From contig CALFUU010000140.1 of the NCBI GenBank assembly GCA_937929835.1, positions 1-47,764 on the forward strand: DNA of 47,764 nt, written 5' to 3'. The position numbers and the translations under genes were made by a program. Source of the stretch: an uncultured Saprospiraceae bacterium. GTDB taxonomy: Bacteria > Bacteroidota > Bacteroidia > Chitinophagales > Saprospiraceae. Under the pieces are notes generated by a model. That model searched no databases and had not been told where the DNA came from. It saw only the letters and a program-made list of their open reading frames with translations. Below are positions 1 through 6,905 of the stretch, piece after piece. Each line of letters starts with the position of its first letter. Positions within the stretch are counted from its first letter, which is position 1.

Positions 1-2
1 AT

Positions 3-170
3 TACATTGTGGATCCTCAAGGCAAAAAATGGAATCAAGGATACTACAATGAAGGACATTCAGATATAGAAGTAATCAACTTAGCAGATTATCCTAACGG
101 CTTATATTACATCTACATCAAACCTGACAATAGTGAAGGAGTATCTCAGCAATTTGTGAAAATGAAATAG
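3..170 (+). CDS. C-terminal end of a T9SS cargo protein (partial)
   Basis: An open frame enters from the left edge and ends at TAG 168-170, giving 55 residues. The fragment resembles the end of a type A T9SS sorting domain: a VDPQGK turn, an alternating strand region, the phrase LADYPNGLYYIYI, and a lysine-rich end (QQFVKMK). In this family the domain directs a secreted protein through the outer membrane by the type IX system and is removed on export. The catalytic or binding part lies outside the window, so the protein's function cannot be told. A strong terminator follows about 40 bases downstream. Confidence 0.75.
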   Translation, partial: YIVDPQGKKWNQGYYNEGHSDIEVINLADYPNGLYYIYIKPDNSEGVSQQFVKMK

Positions 171-208
171 TAGAATAGTATTTTATAACAATTAGTTTTT
201 GGTAAAAT

Positions 209-250
209 AATGGTGAGGCAAAACATATTTGTCTCACCATTTTTTATTCA
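209..250 (+). terminator. Rho-independent terminator after the T9SS cargo gene
   Basis: A 13-bp stem with one G-U pair (left arm ATGGTGAGGCAAA, right arm TTTGTCTCACCAT) closes a short loop and is followed by a run of T. It sits about 40 bases after the stop codon at 170 and ahead of the 3' end of the convergent gene on the minus strand. Confidence 0.85.
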
Positions 251-334
251 CAAATATTAGATGCGTATAAAAACCTAAGATAGAACTGAAAGTCACTGTA
301 CGGTCATTAAAAAAAGTGGAACAATGCACAAATA

Positions 335-3300
335 TTAGAATGCATAACCAACATCAAATTTGAAATATTGACCCTCTCCAGAACCCGAAACAGAAGTTCT
401 TATCACAAAGTATCCAAGCAGATCGTAAGATAGTCCAAGTGTCCATCCATGTTTAATATTGCCGGTGTCTTCACCATTAAAGTAATTCTGTCCAAAGTCG
501 TAGCCTGCTATGCCACCTACCTCAAAAGGTAAGACGGAATTATTCCAACTGAATAACTTAAAACGTAAATCAAATTGCTGGTACAAAATCGTCGCCCCTC
601 TGTGCCGTTCATTTCTGAATGGTCTTAGGTGTGCCTTGTTGCCCATAGCTGGATACTGATAGAACAGTGGACTCCCTATAATGGACTCGAAGCCTGTATT
701 ACTAGCAAATACTACATCCAAATACTTAAAAGGAGAAGTGTACCATGCAAAACTCAATCCGTACTTTAAGGTGTTATTCTTATTTCTAGTATGATACTGA
801 TGGATAAAATTTGACCTCAGGAGGATTCCTCGACTAGGTTTATCTATCCTATCAGTCGTCATTATTCTTATGTCAGAATGCAATCCTACAAAATTGTCTC
901 GCTCGATATCTTCTCCTACTGATGAGATTTCTAAAACATTGAGGACATTGAAACTATCCAAAGTGGATTCCACATTGAAACTTTCGAAGGTTGGTCCAAA
1001 TCGCAATCTTATCTTTCCAGCACCAGCTCTGTATTGTAAGTGTCCATTAACTATCAGTGAGGATATCTGTACAAAGTTGTCTGAGCTACTGCCTTGTCTA
1101 TTGAATTCACTTGCACCAAGTCCGAAATAATTCAAGTTATCTGGTCTTTCAAAATAAACTGATGGCGCTAAGCCTAATTTCTTCCCAAACAGATGTGGGT
1201 ATTCCCCCTCATACCGCGCTTTAGCACTAAAACGTATTCCAGTAGTAAACTCAGAATTGAAGAGATGACTAGATTTAAATGGTGATTGACGCCATCCATG
1301 CTTTATAGCCATATAACCAAATCCAAATCTAAATCCTTCATCTGGTGCATAGCCTAAGGTCAACCAAGGCAAACCAGAGTCATACATATATCCCAATCTG
1401 TCATACTTATTTACAGCAGAACTTTCTTCTATATGATCTTCCAAGGTACTGCTAGAAGACAAAGCGACATCTTCGTCATCATAGATAGCTATTTCACTTA
1501 CGGTCTTAGGGTAATCCCCATTTACTATAATTGTATCATTACCTACCCCACCTATCAGCCTGATCTTAATCGGAGTATCCCCTTCAAGATTGATCCTAAA
1601 CTGATCATCCCCTTCTAGACCATACAGTCGGAGTTCTTCTGTTTCACTATGATAGATAACTCTATGATGCTTCTCCACCAGTCCATATTTTTTACTATTC
1701 CTATAAATGTGCACCACCAAGTTCCCATCTTCTATTACATCTATGACTACAACATCATCTTTGTCAGAACCCGTAAACTCAATTTCCTTTGCAATGAAAT
1801 CATAATATTTCTTTAACTCTGACTTTAGAATTTTTATCCTGCTTTTTAGCTTACCGATGATCTCTCCATTGATATAAGAGTGGCTTTCGGCAGGTAAGGC
1901 TATTACAGAATTTTCTATCGCTTCATCTGACATATTAGAAGTGAAGGTATCAATTACCTCTTCCCATTCATTCCAAGTGAGATCGTTGAGAAAATATCTG
2001 TCAAAGTTATTGACATTCGTAGCTAAAGACTTAACATCAATATGGTCACCCTTGAATGTCTTAAATTTTTTGTCCGCAACATTACCTATCAATGAAGGTA
2101 TAACACCACCATACTTGAAGAAGGCCATATCACGATCACGCGGCACTGGCCGATAAATTGTTTTATCTCCTTCATCAAATGCAGCCCAACGCCACTGGTC
2201 ATCATGTCTATCTCGATCGTGTATAAAAGTATCAAAGACTCTACTCTTTAGGATCCATTTTTGATCTACGAAATGAGAGGTCTTCGTTCTTAAGTTATAC
2301 AATAAATCATTGTATCCAATAATGTTTTTACTCTGTCCAAACAAAGGCGAATCACTCCAATCCCCATCTGGTCTAGCCTCTAGAAGATAATGTCCTTCTT
2401 CAAAATAGTCTTGGTAAGCGCCAAGTTGAGAAGTATCATCTAGATACACCAACTTAGGGTCACTATGGTAGACACCAGCATACTCAGACAACTTAGAGAC
2501 ATAAAGAGCTCCATAAGGAATAGACGCCGTATTTTGATCCGCATAGAGTTTCATCAGTTCTAGATGTCTAAGATCTTTCGGCACCGCCTTAAAAAAATCC
2601 TTGTTGATTGATCTCAGGACATAATGCTGTCCAGCTGGATTTTCTAATCGAAGGGTATGCGTATACAACCCCCCACCCTTTTTCAATGGTTTTAAACCAC
2701 CAAAGTATCGTCCCAACCTAAAAACCTCAGTCTCAACCGGAGTTGTCCATACTGGTCTATATTGTTGACCCATAATAAATTCGTAACCCTTTCCCTTTTC
2801 GTACTTCTTATTAGGTGCTTTTTTTATAGATGTATATCTGGTAGTAGTGTCACTATCTATTGTCTCCCAAGGTATATATGAGGGCTTAGAAGCGTGTAAC
2901 TGATTTGTATATTCTAATTTTCTATTAGACTGCTCATCAACCGAATAAAATTTGAGCCAAGTGCTTCCATCCTTATAGAACTCTAATACGCCATATCCTC
3001 TAGCACTTTGGACAAATGAAGCATTAAGCCCTCGCGCTGCATAGCCAGTTTTATATCCCGATCCACTGATGATATAATTGATTGGATACTTCTGGAAAAT
3101 ATACTGTTCAGCGTTATGTTGCAGCAGATGATCATGGCCCGAAATGAATGTTACTCTACTGACATCTGAAAATCTAATCACGTGCTCCAGCTCGGTTTTT
3201 AGTTCATTGAGACTAGAGTGTGCAACATCCTGATTAGTTGCGCCTAATTGTCTACTGACTGGATAGAGAGAACCTAAAAATGGCAGGGGTACAACTAGCT

Positions 3301-4075
3301 TGTCAGAAAATTTTGTTAGAGGAAATAAGTGGTCTTTAAATCCAAAATGTCCTCCGTGATTCCCATTAGAGAGCAATGGGTGGTGCATGACGATAAGGAT
3401 TTTTTTGTTCTTATTCTCTATGAGTATATCCCGTATGTAATCTAGGAAAGCCCTCTTTGATTTTATAGAGCAGCCCTTATTGATTTCTGGTTCTTTACTC
3501 CAGTTGTGCACCCACCACTGTGTATCAATAAAAATATAGACAAGATCCTTCGATACTTTCACCACCTCAGGGTCACCACAACCCTTCTTAGGATAATAAT
3601 GTACGTTGTCTTCCTTTTGGGTTTGAGCTTTTACATACTTGTACTGACGTCTAATGGCTTTTAAGCCGCCAGACTTATTATTATTCCAATCGTGATTTCC
3701 AGCTACGAAGTAAGTATTTGAAAAGTACTTAGATAAAGAGAGATGGGCATCGAGAATTTTCTCTTGCTTAGGCCTTTCTGGATCGTTTTTCTTTCCCAAG
3801 CCACTTTCATATGCATTATCACCTAAAAAGAAAAGACTTGCCTTACCACCTTGTTCTTGGATATGCGATTTGGCTGATTCGAAGACAATATTTTTATCAT
3901 CAGAGGTATCTAGTCCGCCCGCATCACCAATCAAGAATATTTGTTCAGTTAACTGGCTCTTATCTGGCTGCGTACTGTGAAGATTACTGCCTCGGTCAGC
4001 AAGGTATGCTTTCTTGTTAGTCTGGCATCCACAGAATAGTACTAGTGCTACTAGGAACAGAATCAGTGATTTCAT
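335..4075 (-). CDS. Tri-domain lipoprotein: calcineurin-like phosphoesterase, kinase-like region, outer-membrane barrel
   Basis: 1246 residues from ATG 4075. A lipoprotein signal ends at Cys17 (LFCGC). Residues ~45-320 carry the calcineurin-like phosphoesterase motifs: GDAGG (50-54), GDNAYE (85-90), GNHDW (126-130), MHHP (230-233), GHDH (313-316). Residues ~455-720 look like a protein-kinase-type fold: YVLRSINKD (485-493) could hold the nucleotide-binding lysine, DRHDDQW (622-628) resembles a catalytic loop, and PRDRDMAF (645-652) a metal-binding aspartate. From ~930 to the end is an aromatic-rich beta-barrel like BamA/surface antigen, ending in Phe. Phosphoesterase plus C-terminal barrel is known in Bacteroidota; the kinase-like assignment is my inference from short motifs. 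The protein is probably anchored in the outer membrane. The gene appears monocistronic, and its substrate is unknown. Confidence 0.85.
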   Translation of the reverse strand: MKSLILFLVALVLFCGCQTNKKAYLADRGSNLHSTQPDKSQLTEQIFLIGDAGGLDTSDDKNIVFESAKSHIQEQGGKASLFFLGDNAYESGLGKKNDPERPKQEKILDAHLSLSKYFSNTYFVAGNHDWNNNKSGGLKAIRRQYKYVKAQTQKEDNVHYYPKKGCGDPEVVKVSKDLVYIFIDTQWWVHNWSKEPEINKGCSIKSKRAFLDYIRDILIENKNKKILIVMHHPLLSNGNHGGHFGFKDHLFPLTKFSDKLVVPLPFLGSLYPVSRQLGATNQDVAHSSLNELKTELEHVIRFSDVSRVTFISGHDHLLQHNAEQYIFQKYPINYIISGSGYKTGYAARGLNASFVQSARGYGVLEFYKDGSTWLKFYSVDEQSNRKLEYTNQLHASKPSYIPWETIDSDTTTRYTSIKKAPNKKYEKGKGYEFIMGQQYRPVWTTPVETEVFRLGRYFGGLKPLKKGGGLYTHTLRLENPAGQHYVLRSINKDFFKAVPKDLRHLELMKLYADQNTASIPYGALYVSKLSEYAGVYHSDPKLVYLDDTSQLGAYQDYFEEGHYLLEARPDGDWSDSPLFGQSKNIIGYNDLLYNLRTKTSHFVDQKWILKSRVFDTFIHDRDRHDDQWRWAAFDEGDKTIYRPVPRDRDMAFFKYGGVIPSLIGNVADKKFKTFKGDHIDVKSLATNVNNFDRYFLNDLTWNEWEEVIDTFTSNMSDEAIENSVIALPAESHSYINGEIIGKLKSRIKILKSELKKYYDFIAKEIEFTGSDKDDVVVIDVIEDGNLVVHIYRNSKKYGLVEKHHRVIYHSETEELRLYGLEGDDQFRINLEGDTPIKIRLIGGVGNDTIIVNGDYPKTVSEIAIYDDEDVALSSSSTLEDHIEESSAVNKYDRLGYMYDSGLPWLTLGYAPDEGFRFGFGYMAIKHGWRQSPFKSSHLFNSEFTTGIRFSAKARYEGEYPHLFGKKLGLAPSVYFERPDNLNYFGLGASEFNRQGSSSDNFVQISSLIVNGHLQYRAGAGKIRLRFGPTFESFNVESTLDSFNVLNVLEISSVGEDIERDNFVGLHSDIRIMTTDRIDKPSRGILLRSNFIHQYHTRNKNNTLKYGLSFAWYTSPFKYLDVVFASNTGFESIIGSPLFYQYPAMGNKAHLRPFRNERHRGATILYQQFDLRFKLFSWNNSVLPFEVGGIAGYDFGQNYFNGEDTGNIKHGWTLGLSYDLLGYFVIRTSVSGSGEGQYFKFDVGYAF

Positions 4076-4436
4076 AATCAGGTGGGGTTTATAACTCGAT
4101 TTCGTAAGTATAGCCTTTTACAATATATAACTAATTGTAGACTCCGCAATATCCGACGTATAGGTGGTATGTATAAGGTAAAGCAACGTGGAGATCTGGA
4201 CGTCTTTGAGACTTGTAGAACTAGATGTCCCTGCTAGGTGGCTACCTAAAGGAAGTTCGCGACAAATAGATTTGTAGATAACTCCTACACACTTCTTCCT
4301 TTTTAACTTCATAAGAAGTGGAGCAATCTTCAAATATTTGGAAACATACTATGCGCAGAAGTACCACTGCCCTAGATGCCTCCGCAAGATGGATATAGAA
4401 AGTTTAATAATTGATGCTACAGTATTGCGAAAGTGC
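4076..4436. other. Intergenic region without a convincing gene
   Basis: 361 bases between the tri-domain lipoprotein gene and transaldolase. A 71-codon minus-strand frame at 4118-4333 has unconvincing composition and no family resemblance. The sequence holds a few short inverted repeats: TACAAT/ATTGTA around 4119-4139, and ACTTCTT/AAGAAGT around 4290-4318. There is no T-tract terminator and no clear TAnnTTTG promoter. It may carry the promoter of the lipoprotein gene, but I cannot place it. Confidence 0.4.
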
Positions 4437-5096
4437 TTAGCTTGGGTTTCCTTTTCTATGATCAGCTAGAAATTTCTCTAACCCGATATCAGTCAATGGA
4501 TGCTTGAAGAGCCCAGTTATCGTATGCAATGGACAAGTTGCTATATCGGCTCCTGCTCTTGCGGAATCGACTATGTGCTTAGCATTACGGATGGATGCTG
4601 CCAATATCTCTGTATCATACATCTGTACGGCATAGATCTCTGCTATGTCTCTTATCAATGCGATGCCATCCCAATTAATGTCATCGATACGACCTACAAA
4701 GGGAGATATATAAGTCGCTCCTGCCTTAGCCGCAAGAATAGCTTGCCCTGCTGAGAAGACGAGTGTGCAATTGGTTTTGATGCCCTTACTAGAAAAGTGG
4801 CTGATAGCTTTGATACCATCTTTGATCATAGGCACTTTTACAACGATATTAGGCGCAAGTGTGGCGAGGTACTCACCTTCACTGACGATGCCCTTAAAGT
4901 CTGTTGCGATTACTTCAGCACTCACGTCACCATCTACAACTTCACAGATTTTCTTGTAATGATCTTCGATATTCTTGGCGCCAGTGATGCCTGACTTGGC
5001 CATAAGAGAAGGATTGGTCGTTACACCATCGAGGATTCCGAGTTCTTTGGCTTCTTTTATCTGATCGAGATCAGCTGTATCTATGAAAAAACGCAT
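4437..5096 (-). CDS. tal: Transaldolase / fructose-6-phosphate aldolase family
   Basis: 219 residues starting MRFFIDTADL, the usual start of the short transaldolase subfamily. It transfers a dihydroxyacetone unit in the non-oxidative pentose phosphate pathway; some family members act as fructose-6-phosphate aldolases. The Schiff-base lysine is K87 in VVKVP. D6 and N28 (TTNPS) are conserved active-site positions. The frame stays open 15 codons further upstream to 5141, but that part overlaps the 3' end of the SRP RNA gene and its terminator and does not resemble the family, so the start at 5096 is preferred. The family normally has 214-220 residues, which fits. Sequence alone does not separate transaldolase from F6P aldolase activity. 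Confidence 0.93.
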   Translation of the reverse strand: MRFFIDTADLDQIKEAKELGILDGVTTNPSLMAKSGITGAKNIEDHYKKICEVVDGDVSAEVIATDFKGIVSEGEYLATLAPNIVVKVPMIKDGIKAISHFSSKGIKTNCTLVFSAGQAILAAKAGATYISPFVGRIDDINWDGIALIRDIAEIYAVQMYDTEILAASIRNAKHIVDSARAGADIATCPLHTITGLFKHPLTDIGLEKFLADHRKGNPS

Positions 5097-5118
5097 AGTA
5101 TAGAATGATAGGTTGAAA

Positions 5119-5221
5119 TAAAAAAAGTGAGGAATCAACACCTAGCCGCTCAACCACCTACCCTTGCTGTATTTCTACCCTGGGGGAGTTCAGTAGGAGC
5201 TGGCCGTGAGACCCTCACCGA
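5119..5221 (-). ncRNA. ffs: Signal recognition particle RNA, small bacterial type (4.5S-like)
   Basis: On the minus strand, 5182-5161 reads CAGG-GUA-GAAA-UAC-AGCA. That is the universally conserved symmetric-loop strands (CAGG and AGCA) of SRP domain IV around a 3-bp stem and a GNRA (GAAA) tetraloop. The ends pair: GUGAGG (5218-5213) with CCUCAC (5132-5127), giving a closed ~95-nt hairpin, followed by a U run (+ strand A run 5121-5126) as terminator. A matching promoter lies just upstream. It works with Ffh to target nascent membrane and secreted proteins. Exact ends are estimated from the terminal helix. Transaldolase starts about 25 bases downstream. Confidence 0.9.
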
Positions 5222-5224
5222 CGG

Positions 5225-5256
5225 CAAATGTAACGAGGATTATAGTATATATCAAA
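5225..5256 (-). promoter_or_regulatory. Bacteroidota sigma-A promoter of ffs
   Basis: On the minus strand a TTTG (-33 element, 5256-5253) is separated by 20 bases from TACATTTG (5232-5225), an exact match to the Bacteroidota -7 consensus TAnnTTTG. The SRP RNA terminal helix begins a few bases later, where the transcript would be expected to start. Confidence 0.75.
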
Positions 5257-5284
5257 CTTATATCTTAGCAACCAAAAACAAGAC

Positions 5285-5737
5285 GTGAGTAAATACGCCA
5301 ATACCGCAGAATACTTAGCTACAATCCCTGAAGAAAGATTATCGGCTTATACCCGATTGCGCGATATCATCAACAATAATATCGATAAAGGCTTCAAAGA
5401 ATATATCAGTTACAATATGCCGGGATGGGTCGTACCCTTAGAGAGTTATCCCGATGGCTACCATTGTAAAGCCGATACGCCTCTACCCTTTGCTAGTCTC
5501 GCCAATCAAAAAGGATTTATCGCAGTATATCATATGGGTGTCTATGCCGATGAGAAGCTCTATGACTGGTTCGTCAATGCCTATCCGCAACACAGCAAGC
5601 GTAAGCTTGATATGGGCAAGAGTTGTATTCGGTTCAAGAAAATGGATGACATCCCCTACGAGCTTATCGGCCAACTTATGAAAAAGATGACGATGAAGCA
5701 GTGGGTCAGCCTTTACGAGAAGCATATTAAGAAGTAA
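5285..5737 (+). CDS. DUF1801 domain protein
   Basis: 150 residues starting at a GTG codon; no in-frame ATG exists before residue 45, and conserved sequence (EYLATIPEER) starts almost at once, so GTG is preferred. The protein matches the DUF1801/YdhG type: an N-terminal helical segment, YISYNMPGW, then FIAVYHMGV, and a C-terminal KSCIRFKKMDDIP segment. The molecular role of the family is not established. It is divergent from ffs, with the start 29 bases from the -33 element, and its stop abuts the stop of the convergent pseudouridine synthase with no spacer. Confidence 0.85.
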   Translation: MSKYANTAEYLATIPEERLSAYTRLRDIINNNIDKGFKEYISYNMPGWVVPLESYPDGYHCKADTPLPFASLANQKGFIAVYHMGVYADEKLYDWFVNAYPQHSKRKLDMGKSCIRFKKMDDIPYELIGQLMKKMTMKQWVSLYEKHIKK

Positions 5738-6421
5738 CTAGGCGAAGGTGTTCCACCAGGGTTGATTAGGGTACTTAGCCGTAATCCTTACAGGTTCTTT
5801 CTTTACTGGATGAATAAAGCTGAGGCTTCTTGCGTGTAAGGCTATAGACTTATCTTCGAGAGGTTTCTGCGGCTTATATTTAGCATCACCGAGTATCGGC
5901 ATCTTATGCTCAGTGAGCTGGGCTCTGATCTGATGTGGGCGACCTGTTTCCAGTTGAATTTCTAGCAACGAATAATCCTTTATTTGCCCAATGAGTTTAT
6001 AATGTAAGACCGCGTGCTTGGCCCCTACAAAGGCTTTGGTAGAGGTCTTGGTTTTGTTTTTGTGTACTTCCTTTTTGAGATAAGATTTCAGTGAGCCAGC
6101 ATAATCATTAGGTATTTCAGTCACGATAGCGTGATAGATCTTTTCTATTTCTCTGTCCTTAAACATCTTCGTGACCCGCGTAAGAGCCTTGCTCGTCCTA
6201 CAAAACATCAACGTCCCGCTCACGGGCCTATCGAGTCTGTGCGGCAATCCCAAAAACACCTCTCCTGGCTTATTATATTTCTGCTTGATGTAGGCTTTGG
6301 TTATAGTTAACATATCCATATCTCGCGTCTTATCCCCTTGAGATAAGTATCCAGCTGGCTTGGAGACGATAATGAGATGGTTGTCCTCAAAGAGCACCTT
6401 AGGCTTGATCAAAACAGACAT
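5738..6421 (-). CDS. RluA-family RNA pseudouridine synthase, short form
   Basis: 227 residues. It converts uridine to pseudouridine in rRNA or tRNA. The catalytic motif is HRLDRPVSG (61-69) with the nucleophile D64. KPAGYLSQGD and the RPHQIRAQL segment are further family motifs. There is no S4 RNA-binding domain, unlike the longer RluD-like paralogue at 26578-27639, so it resembles the short RluA/TruC-like members. The target uridine cannot be read from sequence. The gene lies downstream of two tandem terminator-like units in the intergenic region, which could attenuate readthrough into it. Confidence 0.92.
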   Translation of the reverse strand: MSVLIKPKVLFEDNHLIIVSKPAGYLSQGDKTRDMDMLTITKAYIKQKYNKPGEVFLGLPHRLDRPVSGTLMFCRTSKALTRVTKMFKDREIEKIYHAIVTEIPNDYAGSLKSYLKKEVHKNKTKTSTKAFVGAKHAVLHYKLIGQIKDYSLLEIQLETGRPHQIRAQLTEHKMPILGDAKYKPQKPLEDKSIALHARSLSFIHPVKKEPVRITAKYPNQPWWNTFA

Positions 6422-6480
6422 ATTATTAGAGGTTGTGAGATAAAAGAGGCTATAATAAGCAATGTAGACTAAGGATGGGC

Positions 6481-6511
6481 AAAAAAAAACCCGTGAACAT
6501 TTCCACGGGCA
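6481..6511 (-). terminator. Terminator hairpin of repeat unit 2
   Basis: Read on the minus strand, a 6-bp stem CCCGTG/CACGGG with an 8-base loop is followed by nine T (+ strand A run 6481-6489). It lies 6 bases after the second copy of the 19-nt sequence and about 60 bases before the pseudouridine synthase start. Confidence 0.75.
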
Positions 6512-6515
6512 TTAC

Positions 6516-6635
6516 TCAATTTAATAACCAAAACTCATATGCACTATAAGTTTCAAAGAGTATGCCAAGTATGATGAAAATGTATAATAGGTAATAAAGT
6601 AGGTCAATAGCCTCGAGGTCGTCAAGTTGGGGCAT
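6516..6635 (-). CDS. Possible 39-residue hydrophobic small protein
   Basis: ATG 6635 to TGA 6516 encodes 39 residues: a short acidic start (MPQLDDLEAID), a hydrophobic core rich in Leu, Ile and Tyr that could span a membrane, and the end EFWLLN. The last codons coincide with the second copy of the 19-nt repeat. The ATG lies directly after the T run of terminator unit 1, so it would be expressed only on readthrough or from its own promoter. I do not recognise a family; AT-rich sequence can produce such a frame by chance. Confidence 0.3.
   Translation of the reverse strand: MPQLDDLEAIDLLYYLLYIFIILGILFETYSAYEFWLLN
6519..6537 (-). repeat. 19-nt repeat, copy 2
   Basis: Minus-strand AGTTTTGGTTATTAAATTG, identical to copy 1 at 6678-6696. 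It precedes the terminator hairpin at 6481-6511 by 6 bases. Confidence 0.9.
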
Positions 6636-6667
6636 AAAAAAAGCTCGAGATAAATCTCGAGCAAAAA
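6636..6667 (-). terminator. Terminator hairpin of repeat unit 1
   Basis: A perfect 8-bp stem GCTCGAGA/TCTCGAGC with a 4-base loop is flanked by seven T on the minus strand (A run 6636-6642). Another A run on the other side makes it a possible bidirectional terminator. It follows the first 19-nt repeat copy by 13-15 bases. Confidence 0.75.
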
Positions 6668-6677
6668 CGAATTTTAC

Positions 6678-6696
6678 AATTTAATAACCAAAACTT
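6678..6696 (-). repeat. 19-nt repeat, copy 1
   Basis: Minus-strand AGTTTTGGTTATTAAATTG, the same 19 bases as copy 2. It lies at the expected 5' end of a transcript from the promoter at 6703-6734, so the first unit would be a ~50-60-nt RNA made of the repeat plus the terminator hairpin. Confidence 0.9.
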
Positions 6697-6702
6697 ACAA
6701 TT

Positions 6703-6734
6703 CAAATATACGGACATATTTACAATAAAGTCAA
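6703..6734 (-). promoter_or_regulatory. Probable minus-strand promoter upstream of the repeat units
   Basis: On the minus strand TATATTTG (6710-6703) matches the Bacteroidota -7 consensus TAnnTTTG, with a TTG (6734-6732) 21 bases upstream as the -33 element. Transcription would start just before the first 19-nt repeat and read toward the pseudouridine synthase gene. Confidence 0.55.
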
Positions 6735-6737
6735 TGC

Positions 6738-6764
6738 ATAAATAACTTAACATCAGTTATTTAT
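6738..6764. promoter_or_regulatory. 10-bp perfect inverted repeat, possible operator
   Basis: ATAAATAACT (6738-6747) and AGTTATTTAT (6755-6764) form a perfect inverted repeat with a 7-base spacer. It lies just upstream of the minus-strand promoter and about 140 bases before alanine dehydrogenase, so it could bind a regulator of either transcript. AT-rich sequence makes chance repeats more likely. Confidence 0.4.
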
Positions 6765-6905
6765 AAATTATATTATTAATTAATGTATAATAGACTGATT
6801 ATCAGTGACAAAAAACTAAGAGTCCTTTTATCAGATGTACAGCCATTTATATCAGAATATAGTATTTTTCCGTCCTTTCTAAGAAATAACTAAACAAAGT
6901 ACCTT

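Noticed and set aside
4118-4333. 71-codon minus-strand frame between the tri-domain lipoprotein gene and transaldolase
   Set aside because: No recognisable domain, poor composition, and no start context; treated as a chance frame in an intergenic region.
5097-5141. N-terminal extension of transaldolase
   Set aside because: It overlaps the SRP RNA 3' end and terminator, and the family start MRFFIDTADL is internal.
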